Positions 17,932 to 19,153 of a stretch of DNA of 19,153 bases are shown here, in pieces. Made by a program: the position numbers and the translations under genes. A model generated the notes under the pieces. The model saw nothing but the letters and a program-made list of their open reading frames with translations. It was not told the DNA's origin and did not search any database. The DNA is from Mycobacterium sp. (lineage in GTDB: Bacteria > Actinomycetota > Actinomycetes > Mycobacteriales > Mycobacteriaceae): the NCBI GenBank assembly GCA_025965815.1, contig JAOPWF010000014.1:1-19153 (forward strand), in the 5' to 3' direction. Positions within the stretch are counted from its first letter, which is position 1; every line of letters begins with the position of its first letter.

Positions 17932-17937
17932 AGGCTA
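17932..17937 (-). promoter_or_regulatory. -10 box of a probable leaderless folP2 transcript
   Basis: On the minus strand TAGCCT, six bases (GGACGT), then GTG at 17923-17925. It lies in the 34-base gap after fadD6 and would allow folP2-gpgS to be transcribed separately. There is no Shine-Dalgarno sequence. Confidence 0.5.
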
Positions 17938-17959
17938 GGCGCGGCCGCGCTGCGACCCC

Positions 17960-19153
17960 TCAGCCCTTGGGCCGGGACCCGGCCGCCACCTCATCTGGGT
18001 ACTCGTCGTAATAGGGCACGTAGCCCTCGTCGCGGCCGTTCAGCACGTAGAGCGGGTCCTCGATGTCGGTCCCGCTCCTGCCGTAGGCCTCTTTGCGCAG
18101 GTCGACTTTCTGGCTCTTGAACGTCGAGGTGTGCGCCAGCGACTCGACGACGCGCACGAACAGCGGCAGCGCATAGGCAGGCAGGTGGTCGTAGACCGCG
18201 GTCGCCAGCGCCTTGCCGTCGAATTCCTTGCCCTCGCTGAGCTGAATCGCCGCCATCCCGGCCCGGCCGCCGGCGCCTTCGACCTCGACGCCGAATACCG
18301 TGCACTCCTCGATGTTCGGGTCGGTGGAGACCGCCGCCTCGACCTCCGTCGTCGCGACGTTCTCCCCCTTCCAGCGGAAGGTGTCCCCCAGCCGGTCGGT
18401 GAAGGCGGCGTGGCCGAAGCCCTGCGAGCGCATCAGGTCCCCGGTGTTGAACCAGACGTCGCCGTCCTTGAAGGCGTCGCGGACTAGTTTCTTTTCGCTC
18501 TCGTCTTTGTCGGTGTAACCGTCGAAGGGCTGGAAGCTGCTGACCTTGCTCAGCAGCAGCCCGGCCTCCCCGGTCTTGACCTTGCGCACCCGGCCGTCGT
18601 CGCCGCGGATCGGGTCACCGGTCTCACCGTCGTATTCGACGAACGCCACCGGCGACGGACAGATCCCGGTCGTCTTGTCGAAGTTGAAGACGTTGAGGAA
18701 CGCGGTGTTGCCCTCACTGGCTGCGTAGAACTCGCAGACCCGCTCGATGCCGAACCGCTCGGTGAACTCGTCCCAGATCGCCGGCCGCAGGCCGTTACCG
18801 GCGATCACCCGCACCTTGTGCTTGCGGTCGGTGGGCTTTGGCGGCTGCTTGAGCAGATAGCCGCAGATCTCGCCGATGTAGATGAACGCGGTGGCGTCGG
18901 CGGCGATGACCTCGTCCCAGAATTTCGACGCGGAGAACGACCGGCCCAGCGCGAGCGTCGCGCCGCCGTTGAGCACCGAGGACAGCGCGACGGTGAGCGC
19001 GTTGTTGTGGTAGAGAGGCAGGCAGCAGTACAGGGTGTCGGCGCTGTTCAGCCGCATGCCGATACCGCCGAAACCGCCGAGGGCGCGCAACCAGCGGTAG
19101 TGGGTCATCACGCTGGCCTTCGGCATCCCGGTGGTGCCCGACGTGAAGATGTA
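17960..19153 (-). CDS. fadD6: FadD6-type very-long/long-chain fatty acyl-CoA synthetase, C-terminal part
   Basis: The gene runs off the window edge, leaving 397 residues. The frame is open to 19153 and begins YIFTSGTTGMPKASVMTHYR, which is the ATP/AMP P-loop of adenylate-forming enzymes, so the first ATG inside the window (19126) is not the true start. Further motifs are CLPLYHNNALTVALSSVLNG, VCEFYAASEGNTAFLN, DVWFNTGDLMR, DRLGDTFRWKGENVATTEVE and FKSQKVDLRKEAY with the catalytic lysine region. This pattern is the FATP/very-long-chain group, matching Rv1206 FadD6. It activates fatty acids to acyl-CoA, probably at the membrane. folP2 starts 34 bases after its stop. Confidence 0.93.
   Translation of the reverse strand, partial: YIFTSGTTGMPKASVMTHYRWLRALGGFGGIGMRLNSADTLYCCLPLYHNNALTVALSSVLNGGATLALGRSFSASKFWDEVIAADATAFIYIGEICGYLLKQPPKPTDRKHKVRVIAGNGLRPAIWDEFTERFGIERVCEFYAASEGNTAFLNVFNFDKTTGICPSPVAFVEYDGETGDPIRGDDGRVRKVKTGEAGLLLSKVSSFQPFDGYTDKDESEKKLVRDAFKDGDVWFNTGDLMRSQGFGHAAFTDRLGDTFRWKGENVATTEVEAAVSTDPNIEECTVFGVEVEGAGGRAGMAAIQLSEGKEFDGKALATAVYDHLPAYALPLFVRVVESLAHTSTFKSQKVDLRKEAYGRSGTDIEDPLYVLNGRDEGYVPYYDEYPDEVAAGSRPKG

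Overview
The window is a GC-rich mycobacterial chromosome segment, most likely from a Mycolicibacterium-type species. Gene content and order match the Mycobacterium tuberculosis Rv1206-Rv1229c neighbourhood, read in the opposite direction: mrp, tatB, htrA, rseA, sigE, Rv1220c, raaS (Rv1219c), Rv1218c-Rv1217c-Rv1216c, glgC, glgA/glgM, Rv1211, tagA (Rv1210), Rv1209, gpgS (Rv1208), folP2 (Rv1207), fadD6 (Rv1206). Orthology comes from remembered protein sequences and synteny. No database search was run.

Layout. Positions 1-3715 hold the envelope-stress block: the end of mrp, then on the minus strand sigE-rseA-htrA-tatB, an ECF sigma factor, its zinc anti-sigma factor, a membrane HtrA protease and a Tat translocase subunit. 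Positions 3716-4847 hold a convergent pair, an Rv1220c-like methyltransferase and an SRPBCC protein. Positions 4848-6184 hold a gene-free stretch and a clearly broken F420-dependent (LLM class) oxidoreductase. Positions 6184-10086 form one plus-strand operon: the TetR regulator raaS, an ABC efflux ATPase, its permease and an ICMT-like membrane methyltransferase. Positions 10059-12058 differ from the M. tuberculosis locus: a four-helix membrane protein divergent from a SnoaL-tailed ECF sigma factor, then a DUF4126 membrane protein. Positions 12116-14642 carry the divergent glgC / glgA(glgM) pair for alpha-glucan synthesis. A conserved 55-codon DUF3117 gene with an in-frame stop follows (14698-14865). 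Positions 15042-19153 are a minus-strand cluster: fadD6 (cut by the window edge), folP2, gpgS, a DivIVA-domain membrane protein and tag.

How the genes work together. SigE, RseA and HtrA form a known surface-stress circuit. RaaS probably represses its own efflux operon through a 22-bp palindrome overlapping its start codon. GlgC and GlgM supply ADP-glucose and maltose-1-phosphate, and GpgS starts methylglucose lipopolysaccharide synthesis, so two sugar-polymer routes lie close together.

Regulatory reading. Five starts (Rv1220c homologue, DUF4126, glgC, glgA, folP2) have a TANNNT box exactly six bases before the start codon, the arrangement expected of leaderless transcripts. The SnoaL-tailed sigma gene has a TGTCATA-N16-CGTC element upstream that looks like an autoregulatory promoter. 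Two copies of a GC-rich hairpin repeat abut the stop codons of glgC and gpgS. I see no tRNA, rRNA, insertion sequence, phage or CRISPR feature. No wholly new system stands out. The best leads are the stop codon in the DUF3117 gene, the locus-specific sigma/membrane-protein pair and the regulatory sites.
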